The notes: generated from the letters alone by a model not told the origin. A stretch of DNA of 64,000 nt from Euborellia annulipes (GCA_023213315.1 JAKCPI010000433.1:1-64000), one strand, 5' to 3'; shown: positions 20,280-31,371, counted from the first letter of the stretch. Translations and numbers: made by a program.

Positions 20280-20523
20280 CAGTGGCGTAGCGAGCTTAAC
20301 TCGCGCCCGGGGTACAATACCTTTCTAGCGCCTCCCCCCCCCCACATTCGAAAACCATATAATATAATATCAAAAATTATTATATTACACATTTTCCAGA
20401 AATCATTTATAATAAAAAAAAATAATCCAACAATTTTTTTGTTTTGCGGACCATTTGGCGCCCCTTTGTGAGTAGCGACCGGGACATGATGACCCCCCTT
20501 GCAACTCCCTCGCTACGCCACTG
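20280..20523. mobile_element. hAT-type MITE, 244 bp
   Basis: The ends are CAGTGGCGTAGCGAG and CTCGCTACGCCACTG. The perfect 8-bp duplication GTTGTACC lies at 20272-20279 and 20524-20531. Confidence 0.93.
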
Positions 20524-20801
20524 GTTGTACCTGGTAAGTAGAATTATATCCTTTGGAGTTAAGGGTCAGGGTTCGCTTCCCGTTTGCGAAATAATAAAAT
20601 TCTATTCTACTGTATTTTTAAAAGCTAATGAACAAACAAACAACAAAATAAAAATCTGGTGTGACAATCACAGAACATAACTTTCGATTACTTGGAATCT
20701 TCTAATCGAAAGTTGTGTTCTGTGATTGTCACACCAGATTTTTCGTGTAGACATATATATTTAGTTTCCGCCGATATATTAGAATTCAAGATGTAAAATT
20801 T

Positions 20802-21068
20802 TTTTTTTTAAACATTATAGCCTACTTTTTTCTCATTCACACTCACACACACATTCACACAGTCTTTTCGGCAACTGAGGCCATTTAAGCCTTTGACGAT
20901 AACCGTTATTTCATGAAAATATTATGGGGGTCCAGGCATTTATATTTAAGCCATTTGGTGGCTATCCAAATGCTTTAAATAAAATTATCGGACTGCCTGG
21001 GGTCCGAACCCACGACGTTCGGTATAGAAGGTAGGCACGCTACCAACTACTCCAAGCCCCGTGGGCGG
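20802..21068 (-). mobile_element. SINE-A, full-length, inserted in HPE
   Basis: Reverse copy with poly-A (poly-T on +) at the left and tRNA-like head at the right. The target duplication GATGTAAAATTT lies at 20790-20801 and 21069-21080. Confidence 0.88.
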
Positions 21069-21372
21069 GATGTAAAATTTATAAATATGGAAAAATATTT
21101 ATATTTTGTAACCATGGCAACCATTTCTCCTATCTTTCCTATGAAAAACAAGAGTAAAGTGGTCTTCAGAAGATTTCAATGGCAAAATGAGAATTTTAAA
21201 GAGCATCTAAAAAATAATTGATTTTTTTGAATTTTAATCAAAATCGTTGGAGCGAATTTTGAGAAAATCGAAAAAAAAACTGAAAAACTACATCGGTACT
21301 AGTACTCTTTTGCCGATTTTGTTTAAAGGCTTATTTTCACACCCTAGGGGGGTGGCTAACTTAAATATAAAA

Positions 21373-21628
21373 GAAGAAGGAGCAGGTGCAGCCAAAAAAC
21401 AAAAGCCTCCGATTTAATACAATTTAATGAGGCGTTTCGGGTGAATTTCTTCTACCCATCTTCAGTCCTTCAAAATTGTTAAAAATCCCGGAGTTAGTCA
21501 ATAGGGTAATACATGTAAATTTATGTATCATATGTCCTGGCGATGTGGGTATTTATTTAGTGAGAATTTTTTTTGGCTGCACCTGCTCCTTCTCCTTTCT
21601 ATAGAAAAACAGCCACTGCCTTCATTGA
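21373..21628 (-). mobile_element. Hammerhead-containing insertion with 12-bp duplication
   Basis: Flanked by TTAAATATAAAA at 21361-21372 and 21629-21640. It has inverted GGAGCAGGTGCAGCC / GGCTGCACCTGCTCC segments and one hammerhead motif. The inverted ends plus ribozyme fit a Penelope-like or retrozyme-like non-autonomous insert. No protein. Confidence 0.65.
21431..21466 (-). ncRNA. Hammerhead ribozyme motif
   Basis: On minus: CTGAAGA (21459-21465), stem II GGGT...ACCC, then GAAACGCC. The residue before the expected cleavage position reads GCC instead of GUC, so self-cleavage may be impaired. Confidence 0.55.
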
Positions 21629-21829
21629 TTAAATATAAAATTTCAACTACCTAGCACAATTCCTTCATGCTTAAAATTGGACACAGACACACAGAGACCA
21701 TGTCGCGAAAACCACTTTTTTGGATTCAAGGGACCTCACAACGTGTATGAACCTAATAGGCCAATAGGCCTACTTTCTCTCTATATATAGAGTTGAGAGA
21801 AAGTAAAAATATACGTTAAAACCCTTAGC

Positions 21830-22375
21830 CTCAGAAGCCAAAAGGTGTATTAAAAAAAAAAAAAAAAATCTTTGATTCTAATATCAATAGCCTAATGCCG
21901 GGAAGTAAATATAATATTACGTTATTTATAAGAAAAGTTGGAGGGAGGCTAGTAGTTATAAATTATATAATTATATTATTACGATTTCCTCTAATGATAT
22001 ATTAATTTCTTAGATTAGTAAATTTTAAATGAATATTTAACAAAAACAAAATGAATTATTAATGATTAATTGGTGACTGTGTCTGTTTGCCTTTATTATT
22101 TATTTATTTATTTAACTTTAGGTAGCAATGAGACACTAAGCTTTGTTAGGTTGGCCCTGATTTTAAACGTGCATATTTATTTCTCTTGTTTTATTCGGCA
22201 CGTGCGCAAAAGAAAAAAAAACATGTTTAATTAAAGCTAAACATATTTTTAATTGTATCAAAAAAAAAAAAAAAAATGAATTCAACAAATTAAACCCAAG
22301 GACATTGCTTGCTTGACTTTTTTTTTCATTGATAGACAATATGAATTTTATCGAACAATAACAGGTGTGGTGGGC
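21830..22375. other. AT-rich non-coding stretch
   Basis: Poly-A runs near 21850 and 22260 and a (TTTA)n near 22097. No gene seen. Confidence 0.4.
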
Positions 22376-22379
22376 AAAA

Positions 22380-22590
22380 TTGTTCTATGAAATAACTAAG
22401 TTTGAAATCTTGAAACGCAAAACTTCTGAACGGATTGTCATAAAATTTGCTCCAGGTATAGAGGCTATCGCCCTGATTATTATCGCTGAGTTTCAAAAGA
22501 TTTGGTTTAGAGAAAACTGAGAAAACTGTGGTTCGCGATAATAATTTACCGCTAATTTTTACCTCACCCTGCTGTCCGATTCACTTCTAG
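22380..22590 (-). repeat. Dispersed repeat shared with 31835-32125
   Basis: Blocks such as TCCGATTCACTTCTAG here and CTAGAAGTGAATCGGA at 31908 occur in opposite orientation, as do the AGGTATAGAGGC / CTCTAGACCTGG regions. Probably the 3' part of an older retroelement; class not established. Confidence 0.5.
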
Positions 22591-22604
22591 TTTAAATACC
22601 TTAT

Positions 22605-22700
22605 TATGTTGGAGCTGCGATAAGCGATAAGAGCAGAGCGTCAAACAGCTCGCTAGTTGTGTTTACGTTGGAGCTGCGATAATAGCAAAGACAAAGCAGG
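22605..22700. repeat. Fragment of TTGGAGCTGCGATAA foldback family
   Basis: Two TTGGAGCTGCGATAA units in direct orientation, related to the arms at 23905-24237 and 24907-25236. Confidence 0.55.
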
Positions 22701-22894
22701 TGTCTAAAAGTTTAAACTGTTTTTAATCGCTATAAATTGGTATTTGCTTCAAGATATTAATAGAAAACGTGAATATTGGTGTGGATGGAGCTGAACGCTG
22801 AAGATTTTGTTAAGTCTGCATAATGTTATAATTGGCAGATTAAGATTTTGAACATAACCTCATATTTTCAAAATATCTGTCAAAATTCACTATG

Positions 22895-23143
22895 CCCCCG
22901 GGTCTGGCGTAGTAGGTAGCGTGCCTACCTCCTATACCAAACGTCGCGGGTTCGGACCCAGGCAGTCCGATGATTTTATTTAAGCCATTTGGATACCAGA
23001 TGGCTTAAATAGAAATGCCTGAACACCAAATTGATTTATTAATTACAACGGTTATCGTCAAAGTCTTATATGGCCTAAGTTGCCGAAAAGACTGTGTGAA
23101 TGTGGGTGTGAGTGTGAGTGTGAATGAGAAAAAAGTGTGAATG

Positions 23144-23171
<28 letters not shown>
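22895..23171 (+). mobile_element. SINE-A, reference copy
   Basis: tRNA-derived SINE. Box A TGGCGTAGTAGG is at 22905-22916 and box B GGTTCGGACC at 22939-22948, as needed for RNA polymerase III. The body holds GGCAGTCCGATG, an ATTTAAGCCATTTGG / CAGATGGCTTAAAT self-complementary part, a TATGGCC...GCCGAAAAG block, (TGTGAG)n and poly-A. The target duplication AAAATTCACTATG lies at 22882-22894 and 23172-23184. No LINE partner could be assigned from the tail. Confidence 0.9.
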
Positions 23172-23175
<4 letters not shown>

Positions 23176-23184
23176 TTCACTATG

Positions 23185-23525
23185 ATTTTAAATAAATATT
23201 TTAAATATATTTTAACTGTTAAATTTATTAATATATTAAATTAAATTAAATTATTAATAAATTTGTTTATTAATTAAATAAACCATTATTAAGATTATTA
23301 TATATTATATTAAATATTTTAAATATAATAGATATTAGATATAGATTTAAAAGTTGATTGAATTGAAGTGGCAGAAAAACGTCAAACAAATAGTAAGTAA
23401 ATTTATTTATTTTAAATTTAAAAAACACCCCGGGGTATTGAACCACTCTTTCTAAAACTATATTTAAATTTAATGTAGCTTTTATGGTCAAGTCGCTATG
23501 CGTTGCACAAGTAGGGCTATTTTTC
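23185..23525. other. AT-rich non-coding stretch
   Basis: Very AT-rich (TTAAAT repeats). No gene or recognised repeat. Confidence 0.4.
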
Positions 23526-23529
23526 AATA

Positions 23530-23870
23530 TTTTTTTGCCTAAAAATGAGGTTTTTCGAGAAAAAACTAATTTTGGAGTTAATTACTCGGGATTTTTTTTA
23601 TTTATTCTATTAGAGGTTATCTTCCTGCACCAAATGACATCTCATTTAGTCTGATCTGAATACTCGTTCGGAATCTACAGGTGTTTAAAATTTCAAATTA
23701 GAATTTACGCAGCGCGGTAAAATAAAATGATAGGAAAAAAAATAAATAGTGAAATCTTTAGCTGAAAACTCATTCTTTCTAACCGTATATTCCCCATAAT
23801 TATACCATTTAAGATAGAGGAGTTATTCAAGCCGATAAACTTTTTCGTGCATGCCCCTCTAACATGCCAC
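23530..23870 (+). repeat. Dispersed repeat, uninterrupted copy
   Basis: Matches 42440-42471 plus 42815-43085 (AATGAGGTTTTTTCGAG, GACATCTCATTTAGTCTGAT, GCAGCGCGGTAAAAT, GAGTTATTCAAGCCG). The second copy is split by a hammerhead insertion, so this one serves as its empty-site reference. Confidence 0.7.
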
Positions 23871-23904
23871 TATAGACACATGATTTGTAAGACGTTGTCA
23901 GGTC

Positions 23905-25236
23905 AAAAAAAAAAAAATACTGTAGATTAACTTAGAATTTGTTTGTGTTTTTTGTACCATTTCATTCAATAGTTTGTCTAGAAAAATATATTATGCAAAT
24001 TTTTCTCTTTTTTTATTCCCCAATGAGGGCCTAGAAATCCTTCACTTATCAAAATGTCTATATCCATCTCCGACCAGAGAGCGTCGATAAGAGCAAATAA
24101 AATGAATCGGGATCAAAGAACGATTCTCAGCGCAGCTCCAATATAAACAGCTCCATTCAGAGGCATGTCTCTATTTTCTTTGCTATGCTCTTATCGACGC
24201 TCTTATCGCTTATCGCAGCTCCAACATAATCACACCCTTGCCAAACCCGACTTCACACTTATACCCTAGTATGTAAGTACGCAAATAATTTTTTTTTTTG
24301 TCGTTTTGCCTGAAACGTAGGCTAAAAAAAAAAAAAAAAATTGGGAGTTAAATTTCTTACGATAATATTATTTTCCCCGTATATTATTTTACATATGTAT
24401 ATTGGAGGAAAAGTAAAAATTGAGTTCAGGGTAGCTTTACTAAATTGAATAAAAAGTTGAACAAAAGATTGTTTTAAGAATGGGGGCAACCTCAAAACCA
24501 ACATCAATTGACCAGGGTCGCAATTATAGAACTTAAATTAAAATTTCGCAATTATTTGATTTTTCCCATCAAACTTTTTTCTTTTTTATCTAAATGTCAG
24601 TAGTTTTGACACAATTCCTCATATACTACGTAATTAAATACTTGATGATGCTTGCTTGATTAAATCTAAAGTTTTTAAACATGACCAAAAAAAAAAAAGT
24701 AAAAAGAACGAGAAGCCCTTGTCCTTGAATGAATAACAGCTGACTTTTAAAATACGACACTAGAATATTCAATCATGAATCTTGAATATTTATTAATCCT
24801 TGTTCAAATAATTAAATTTGATAGCAAAGAGAGAGAGAAGAAGGGATATGTATCAATATTTTAATAAAAAATTATAAATTAAAATCACTCACGATGGCTG
24901 AGCTGCACAAATTTATGTAAGGGTGTGATTATGTTGGAGCTGCGATAAGCGATAAGAGCATAGCAAAGAAAATAGAAACATGCTTTTGAATAGAGCTGTT
25001 TATATTGGAGCTGCGCTGAGAATCCTTCTTTGATTCTCCGATTCATTTTCTTTGCTCTTATCGACGCTCTCTGGTCGGAGATGGTTATAGACATTTTGAT
25101 AAGTGAAGGATTTCTAGGCCCTTATTGGGGAATAAAAAAAGAGAAAAATTTTCATAATATATTTTTCTAGACAAACTATTGAATGAAATGGTACAAAAAA
25201 ACACAAACAAATTGTAAGTTAATCTACAGTATTTTT
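23905..25236. repeat. Foldback pair: two ~330-bp inverted arms
   Basis: Arm 23905-24237 reappears inverted at 24907-25236. Both include GAGAGCGTCGATAAGAGCAAA-type and TTGGAGCTGCGATAAGCGAT-type blocks and a GGCCTAGAAATCC / GGATTTCTAGGCC block. The ~670-bp spacer is AT-rich. The class is unknown. The arms could be two opposed insertions of one element. Confidence 0.65.
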
Positions 25237-25376
25237 TTTTTTTCAAAATTAGTTTCGAAGAACTGTTTAAGTACAGAATAGTGCTTTTAGTTGTCATTTT
25301 ATCCAATAAATGAAGCAACAGCACGTTACGGAAACATAGGGTTTAAATAAGTAGATTTAATAAAAAAAAAAAAAAA

Positions 25377-26009
25377 ATGGTGTAACTGGTCTACAGCACA
25401 CAACTTTCTCTTACCTTTGGTAAAAGAAATTTGTGTAGTATGCTTGTCACACCAAATTTTTTGTGTCGACATATATTTTGTTTCCGCCAATATATTACAT
25501 TATATTATACCCAAATATTTATATTTTGTTACCATGGCAACCATATCTTCTATCTTTTCTATGAAGTACAAGAGTAAAGTATGCTTCAAACAATTTTGAG
25601 GACAAAATGAGAATTTACATTTTAAAGAGCATCTAAAAAAATAATTGATTTTTGAATTTTAATCAAAATCGTTTTGGGAAAATCAAAAAAAACTGAAAAA
25701 TTACATCAGTAAAGTAATATTAGTACTCTTTGGCTGAATTTGTTCGAAAGCTTCGTGTCACGTGCCAGAGTGGTGTTTAAGTTAAATATAAAATTTCAAT
25801 CCCATAGCTCTTTTCGTTCTTGAGATATTTTGTTCACAACAAGACTGACACACACACACGACAGACAGACAGACCATGTCGCGAAAACCACTTTTTTGGA
25901 TTCAGGGGACCTCAAAACGTGTATATCCATCAAAATCTTGACATCGAATTTTTGACATAAAACCAATACTTTCTCTCTCTATATATTAACATATATAGGT
26001 AAGAGAAAG
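25377..26009 (+). mobile_element. HPE, near-complete copy
   Basis: Left hairpin slightly decayed at its outer arm, X-box 25528-25541, (CACA)/(CAGA) tract, right hairpin to 26009. The AGTACT palindrome is disrupted (TAATATTAGTACT). Confidence 0.85.
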
Positions 26010-26209
26010 TAATATAGCTTCTAATAATTGCTTTTTTTTATTCTAATTTTTTCATTTATTATCACATTAAATGCAACATTTTAGTATTTATTCTTGTGTT
26101 AGCGTGAATCTCCGGATCAATGACTTTATAAGAAAATTAGTAGATATAAATATAGAAACGTGATAAATTAGACTAATGGATGTTTTTATTTGATATGAAT
26201 AATCATAAT

Positions 26210-26520
26210 ACTAGATAGAGAGAACAAAAAGATGTCCTTGACGATGGCATTGTTCAAGGCTGTAACGCTTATATTGCAACAAGTTAAATTACTTATTTTA
26301 ATTTTAATTGTTTTTTTATTGCGATAAATATGTTGAAAACCAAGAAGAGTCTTTGTAATCTAACTGCGCGTGAAAGTTTCGCCTCCTGGATCATTTCATA
26401 ACCAACTCCCGACTTTCCTTTGTTGTATGCCTTCTTTTTAATTATTGCAAGCAGAAGATTTAAATTCTTGAGGATGGTTTAGATATGGAGTCGAAACGTC
26501 AGAGCGTAAATTGAAATAAA
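26210..26520 (+). repeat. Penelope/retrozyme-like repeat with decayed hammerheads
   Basis: Two spaced blocks resemble degenerate hammerhead cores: CTTGACGATGG...GTAACGC (26235-26270) and CTTGAGGATGG...GTCGAAACGTC (26467-26501). Each has an extra or changed base in the CUGANGA part. No RT frame. Confidence 0.4.
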
Positions 26521-26774
26521 ATTCCCTCTCTACATACATCAATCAGTTCTTTGTCAATTTGATTATTTTTAATCAAACAAGTGGATGATAAAAAAAAAAA
26601 AAAACATCAAGTGATAAGTGATAATTAAAGTGCTGACAAGGGAAAACATTTTTATTATTTTTTTTTTTTTTAATATTCATTTCACTTTTTCCCCTCGTTT
26701 TAATAGTAAATATAAAACAACAGAGTGTATTGTTCTGCAGAATTCAAGGTCAATTAATTTTAATAATTAAATAA

Positions 26775-26805
<31 letters not shown>

Positions 26806-26814
26806 ATCCCTTTT

Positions 26815-27003
26815 TCGGCTGCAGAGGCCATTAGGGTTTTAATTTTTACATATTATTAAATTTATAATAGTATCGATGGCTACCGGGGGACGTTCAACAC
26901 GCTGATTTCAGGGGGTCACCAATCCCAGATTTCGCCGCGCTTGGCATTGCTTAACAGCAACGATTGTGGTGACTGTTGCTCTACTCCGTTGCCAGGCCCC
27001 CCG
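26815..27003 (-). mobile_element. 5S-rRNA-like SINE
   Basis: The minus strand reads CGTTGCTGTTAAGCAATGCC ... GGTGACCCCC, resembling the internal promoter half of 5S rRNA (AAGTTAAGC box and GGGTGACC box). It is followed by a tail with AATGGCCTCTGCAGCC. It matches 35275-35470 in opposite orientation. Known as the SINE3 type in other animals. Confidence 0.55.
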
Positions 27004-27084
27004 GCAATTAAATAATTAAAACTCACTAATTAAAAATTATAAATTATGTTATATAATCAAATTTTCTTTGTTTTTTTTTCCTTT

Positions 27085-27245
27085 GTTGGAACCGGGTGGA
27101 ACCAGAAATAAGGATTAGTTCACTTTCTAGAAACTAGTGCAACCTCACGGGGTGCCAGAGGCCGGTTGGGTTTGAGGTGTGTGTATTCGTGCACGAAAGC
27201 ACCTCATAAACGGGGATCCAGATAGGAATCTTAAATAATAATAAT
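27085..27245 (+). mobile_element. SINE-B 3' fragment
   Basis: Contains GGAACCAGAAATAAGGATTAG, CACGGGGTGCCAGAGGCCGG, GTTTGAGGTGTGTGT and AAACGGGGAT, in the order seen in the longer copies at 27904 and 43085. Confidence 0.7.
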
Positions 27246-27269
27246 CCCTCTTTTGATAAGGGGCCAGGG

Positions 27270-27903
27270 CAGTGGCTTCCAAACTTTCTGCTACCACGCC
27301 TCCCTTAAAAATATTCAATCGTATAACGCTCTCCCCCCCCGGGCCGGATTCAAGAGTATGCCGCCTATAGGCTAAAGCCCCCTTACCGACCCGAAATCGA
27401 AATTTTTCTTTTATTCCACAAAAATCTTTTTTTTTAGGGAAGCAAAATTTTTATCCGCCGCCCCTCTATTTGTTGTCGCTCTAGGTATGGGCGTAACTAG
27501 AGAATTTGGCTGGGGGGGGGGGGGGGCAATGGGACCAGCTATCCTCCGGTGGGCCTGGAAAGCCCCATATTTTCTCAATTTTTCTTGGGGCAAGGAGCCC
27601 TCTGGGGGGGGGGGGGGCACAAGCCCTCTGGGGGTGGGGGAGAGAGGCCCCACCGGCATCCCCCTAGTTACGCCCATGGCTAAAGGCTCCAGCGATTTCA
27701 TCCTATTTGGAAATACAGTCCTGCCCCCCCCCTCCATGTTATTAAATAATACAAATACAAAGATTTTTGTGCAAAAATATTTATTAATACTACCTATTGT
27801 ATTATTTATAAGACTTTAGCAATCATTTAGAAAATTGCTCGCTTTGGCCAATATTCGCGCCTCCCCTAAGACTAGTTTACGCCTCACAGTTTGGAAAACA
27901 CTG
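27270..27903. mobile_element. hAT-type element, 634 bp, with nested hAT MITE
   Basis: The ends CAGTGGCTTCCAAACTTTCT and AGTTTGGAAAACACTG are classic hAT terminal repeats. The imperfect 8-bp duplication is GGCCAGGG / GGCTGGGG. It inserted in the tRNA head of a SINE-B and itself carries the MITE at 27486-27678. No transposase frame. Confidence 0.75.
27486..27678. mobile_element. hAT-type MITE nested in hAT element
   Basis: The ends are TATGGGCGTAACTAG and CTAGTTACGCCCATG. The flanking octamers GCTCTAGG and GCTAAAGG are near-duplicates. The middle is G/C homopolymer-rich. Confidence 0.65.
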
Positions 27904-28378
27904 GGCTGGGGTGTTGGCTTCTACAAAGAAGATCCGTGTTCAAATCCTGGGCGTGCGGGATTTTTTCTATAAATAAATATATTTATTTAATGTAAACAAA
28001 TCCTCAGGGATTCGGATATTATATCTCATCCCAATAGGTCACATACAACTCTACGAGGATAGGGAGTTACTGTGCTGTGACGTCAAGTCGTAAGGAAGGG
28101 ACGTAAAAAAGATTCCCTATCAGTGATGCATTCTTAGAAAGGAGTCGGTACTGAGGGAGTTACTCTCGAAATTAGGACATCCTCCATAGCAGAGGGGGTT
28201 GGAACTAAGGATTAGTTTACTAGCTAGAAACCAACGCAGGAGAGAGGACTTAGAGATAGGAAATAGTGCAACCCTCACGGGGTGCCGGTAGATGGCTAGA
28301 GGCCGGTTGGGTTTGAGGTGTGTGTATGCATCTCGGGCAATCAAACGGGGATATGCGGTAGGAATTTCAAATAATTTT
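27904..28378 (+). mobile_element. SINE-B, long copy
   Basis: tRNA-like head with box B GTTCAAATCC at 27938-27947; box A is disrupted by the hAT insertion to the left. The body holds CAACTCTACGAGGA, CAGTGATGCATTCTT, GTGCCGGTAGATGGC and GTTTGAGGTGTGTGT. About 480 bp. No poly-A tail. Confidence 0.7.
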
Positions 28379-28523
28379 CCCCTTGAAATGACAACAAACT
28401 ACTATTTATTAATATCCTATAAGTTAGGAAAAAAAATGATGTGCACATAACACACACAGTCAGGAGATAGCTAATTTTTGATTGCATAATAGATATGTTT
28501 GTTATATGACGAGGACGACTTAC

Positions 28524-28678
28524 CATCATTATCAGTGACTCTCGAGGCCTCGTTCAATTTGAATGTAAACGGAATATGCACTTTCATCATCTTCATTTGG
28601 GGTATATTATGCGTGACCGGGTGCAATGTGTTGCCAAATACGATCTCATCTCCGTTCAGTCGAAACACCATTATATTC
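28524..28678 (-). CDS. Unknown membrane-protein gene, exon 2
   Basis: A 155-bp internal exon on minus between a good acceptor (TTAGCAG) and donor (G|GTAAGT). Its first base completes the AG-G Arg codon left open by the first exon at 36238-36344, so the phases agree. It encodes 51 aa starting NIMVFRLNGDEIVFGNTL and ending in an Asp-rich segment with VTDNDG. It is rich in Met and hydrophilic residues and I do not recognise a family. The exon ends in phase 1, so at least one more exon should lie at lower coordinates. I could not find it among the repeats. Confidence 0.55.
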
Positions 28679-28832
28679 CTGCTAACAAACGAGAAAAACA
28701 CTTATTTAAAATCTGACCTTAAATAGGTTTGGATATATTTTTTTTAAAGATCATTCTCGGCAAATGAAAGAAATCATGTTAGAGTTATGATATTTTGTTT
28801 GTGAGGGGATACAATTGTGACAAGCTTTTAAA

Positions 28833-29345
28833 GTTTCTCTTACTTATATATACATGTATATATACTGTATAGTGAGATAGTATTGGATTCAAGTCAAAAA
28901 TTCGATGTCGAGTTTTTGATGAAAATACATGAATTGAGGACCAAAAAATGGTTTTTGCAATATGGTCTGTCTCATGGGCATCCGCTGGGGGGGGCAACCA
29001 GGCACTTGCCCCCCCTGCAAAAAATCCTGCGGACGCCCTTGATCTGTCTGCCTGTGTGTGCGTGTTTGTGGTGTGTATGTTTGTGTTCCTGTGAACAAAA
29101 TATCTCAAGAACGAAAAGAGCTAAGAGGTTGACATTTTTTATTTAAGTCAAGCACCCCCCAGGTGCTTTTGAACAAAATCGGCCAAAGAGTACTAGTACT
29201 TTACTGATTCACTTTTTCAGTTTTTTTTAATTTTCTCTAAATTCGCTCCAACGATTTTTTTTTAAATTCATATTTTTTAGATGATCTTTAAAATGTATAT
29301 TCTCATTTCGCCATAGAAATCTTCTGTAGACCACTTTACTCGTGT
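28833..29345 (-). mobile_element. HPE copy with GC-rich insert
   Basis: Reverse HPE from its right hairpin to the TTTACTCGTGTACT block, with a G/C-run insert of hAT type (GGGCATCCGC ... GCGGACGCCC) inside its TGTCTG tract. It ends at a SINE-A tail (29346-29485). The same arrangement occurs at 30078-30720. Confidence 0.75.
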
Positions 29346-29485
29346 ACTTTTTTTTTTTTTATAAAAAAACATTCACACTTTTTTCTCATTCACACTCACA
29401 CTCACACACACATTCACACTGTCTTTTCGGCAGCTCAGGCCATATAAGACATTTACGATAACCGTTATTTATGAATTTATATATA
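29346..29485 (-). mobile_element. SINE-A 3' half
   Basis: Poly-T, (CACTCACA)n, CTTTTCGGCAGCTCAGGCC and ATAACCGTTATTTATG; the head is missing. It ends at ATATATTA, where the GC-rich CTAGCCG element starts. Confidence 0.7.
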
Positions 29486-30077
29486 TTACTAGCCGCAGGG
29501 TTCGCCTTCGGCGAACGCGCTAGCCAGGGGGCTTCGCCCCTGGACCCCCAATGTCACCCAATGGTATTCGAGTTTCTGATACCCCTACCTAGTAGTTTCT
29601 GGGTTTTCTAATACTGCCCTATCAAGTATTTTATCGGATTAATGAGCCTAGGGAAACGACCACGACCCGAAATGAATTCTTACTAGAGGACTAATTGTTA
29701 TAAGGCCTATTGTGTATTTCTAATAAATAAAATAAATACATAAAACATGCCTATACCTAATGTAATTCTTATTAAGTCTTTTGTACCCCCTGGTTCGAGA
29801 GTTTGTTTCGCTGCAGGGGCAATTGTTTGCACCTAAGGACTTTTGCTCCGCTGGTGCGGGACTTTTACCCCCTCGATGGGGCAAAAGTCCGCAAATAAGA
29901 GAATTTTTGTTTAAAGTACCTCTCCTACTCTTATGCTACCAGAATTGGAAACCAAAAAAATTATGTAAGATAGCCAATTAACCAGGCTTTCAGGGGATGT
30001 TCCTATTTTTATTGTATCTTTCATAGGAAGGTCAAAAAAATTCCCAAAGAAAAAAACTGCGGACTTTTGCCCCACCT
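29486..30077. repeat. GC-rich hairpin repeat and unclassified spacer
   Basis: Begins ACTAGCCGCAGGGTTCGCC with hairpins GTTCGCC-TTC-GGCGAAC and AGCCAGGGGGCTTCGCCCCTGG. Related blocks lie at 58119-58200 and 45356-45450. The remainder has GGACTTTTGC units on both strands near 29838-30070 and no gene. Confidence 0.5.
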
Positions 30078-31083
30078 TACTCTATATAGTGAGATAGTAT
30101 TGGATTCAAGTCAAAAATTCGATGTCGAGTTTTTGATGAAAATACATGAATTGAGGACCAAAAAATGGTTTTTGCAACATGGTCTGTCTCATGGACACCC
30201 GCAGGGGGCAACCAGGCACTCTGCCCCCCCCCTGCAAAAACCTGCGGACGCCCTTGATCTGTCTGCCTGTGTGTGCGTGTTTGTGGTGTGTATGTTTGTG
30301 TTCCTGTGAACAAAATATCTCAAGAACGAAAAGAGCTAAGAGGTTGAATTTTTTATTTAAGTCAAGCACCCCCAGGGCGTGCGCTTTTGTACAAAATCGG
30401 CCAAAGAGTACTAGTACTTTACTGATTCACTTTTTCAGTTTTTTTTAATTTTCTCTAAATTCGCTCCAACGATTTTTTTTTCTTTTAATTCATAAATCAA
30501 TTATTTTTTAGATGCTCTTTAAAATGTATATTCTCATTTCGCCATAGAAATCTTCTGTAGACAACTTTACTCGTGTACTCTTTTTTTTTTTTTTTTTATA
30601 AAAACATTCACACTTTTTTCTCATTCAACTCACACTCACACACACATTCACACTGTCTTTTTGGCAGCTCAGGCCATATAAGACATTTACGATAACCGGG
30701 CGTTATTTATGAATTTATATATATTAGGGGTCCAGGCATTTTTATTTAAGCCATCTGGTATCCAGATGGCTTAAATAAAATCATCGGACTGCCTGGGGTC
30801 CGAACCCGCGACGTTTGGTATATGAGGTTAGCACGCTAACCTCTACACCACGCCCCGTGGGCTACTCTTGTACTTCATAGGAAGGATGGGAGAAATGGTT
30901 GCCATGGTAACAAAATATAAATATTTTCCCTACTTATAAATTTTACATCTTGAATTTTAATATATTAACGGAAACTAAATATATCACGACACAAAAAATC
31001 TGGTGTGACAAACACAGAACACAACTTTCAAACACCAAAGAGATAAGAGAAAGTTGTGTGCTGTGCGACAAAGTCACACCAGA
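30078..31083 (-). mobile_element. HPE copy split by SINE-A
   Basis: Reverse HPE whose right half (30078-30584) matches 28833-29345, including the same GC-rich insert. It is interrupted by SINE-A and then continues with X-box complement 30898-30911 and left hairpin to 31083. Confidence 0.83.
30585..30866 (-). mobile_element. SINE-A, full-length, inserted in HPE
   Basis: Full reverse SINE with poly-T at 30582-30598 and head ending GCCCCGTGGGC. The flanks TACTCGTGTACT and TACTCTTGTACT are a near-perfect duplication of HPE sequence. Confidence 0.85.
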
Positions 31084-31371
31084 TTTTTATATTATTTTTA
31101 TTTAATTTCAAAGACTTTAAAATTACTACCCGCCTTTTATTAACAGCGGACCTTTGGAGGTTCACGAATTACCGGTTGAGAAACAACGATCACTCCGTAT
31201 GGACAAAACGGCATGAAATGTTGAAATTAATGTAAAAAAAAAAAAATAAATAAATAAGAATCTCAATTACGTTAATTTTAGAATGTGGTCTAAATTAATA
31301 TATGGGCTGATTTCTCGTTGGCCTTGTTTTTATGTTAATTCAAATTTTGTATACGTGTGTCTATCACACAG

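Larger units (their letters stand above)
20655..21803 (+). mobile_element. HPE copy split by two insertions
   Basis: Left hairpin 20655-20745, then a reverse SINE-A (20802-21068). The HPE resumes with X-box variant GTAACCATGGCAAC (21108-21121), AGTACT region and AACTTAAATATAAAA. A hammerhead-bearing insert (21373-21628) follows, then the HPE resumes to its right hairpin at 21803. Both insertions have target duplications, so this copy predates them. Confidence 0.85.

Noticed and set aside
27411..27819. Proline/glycine-rich frames around 27.5 kb
   Set aside because: They are translations of G- and C-runs within nested hAT MITEs.
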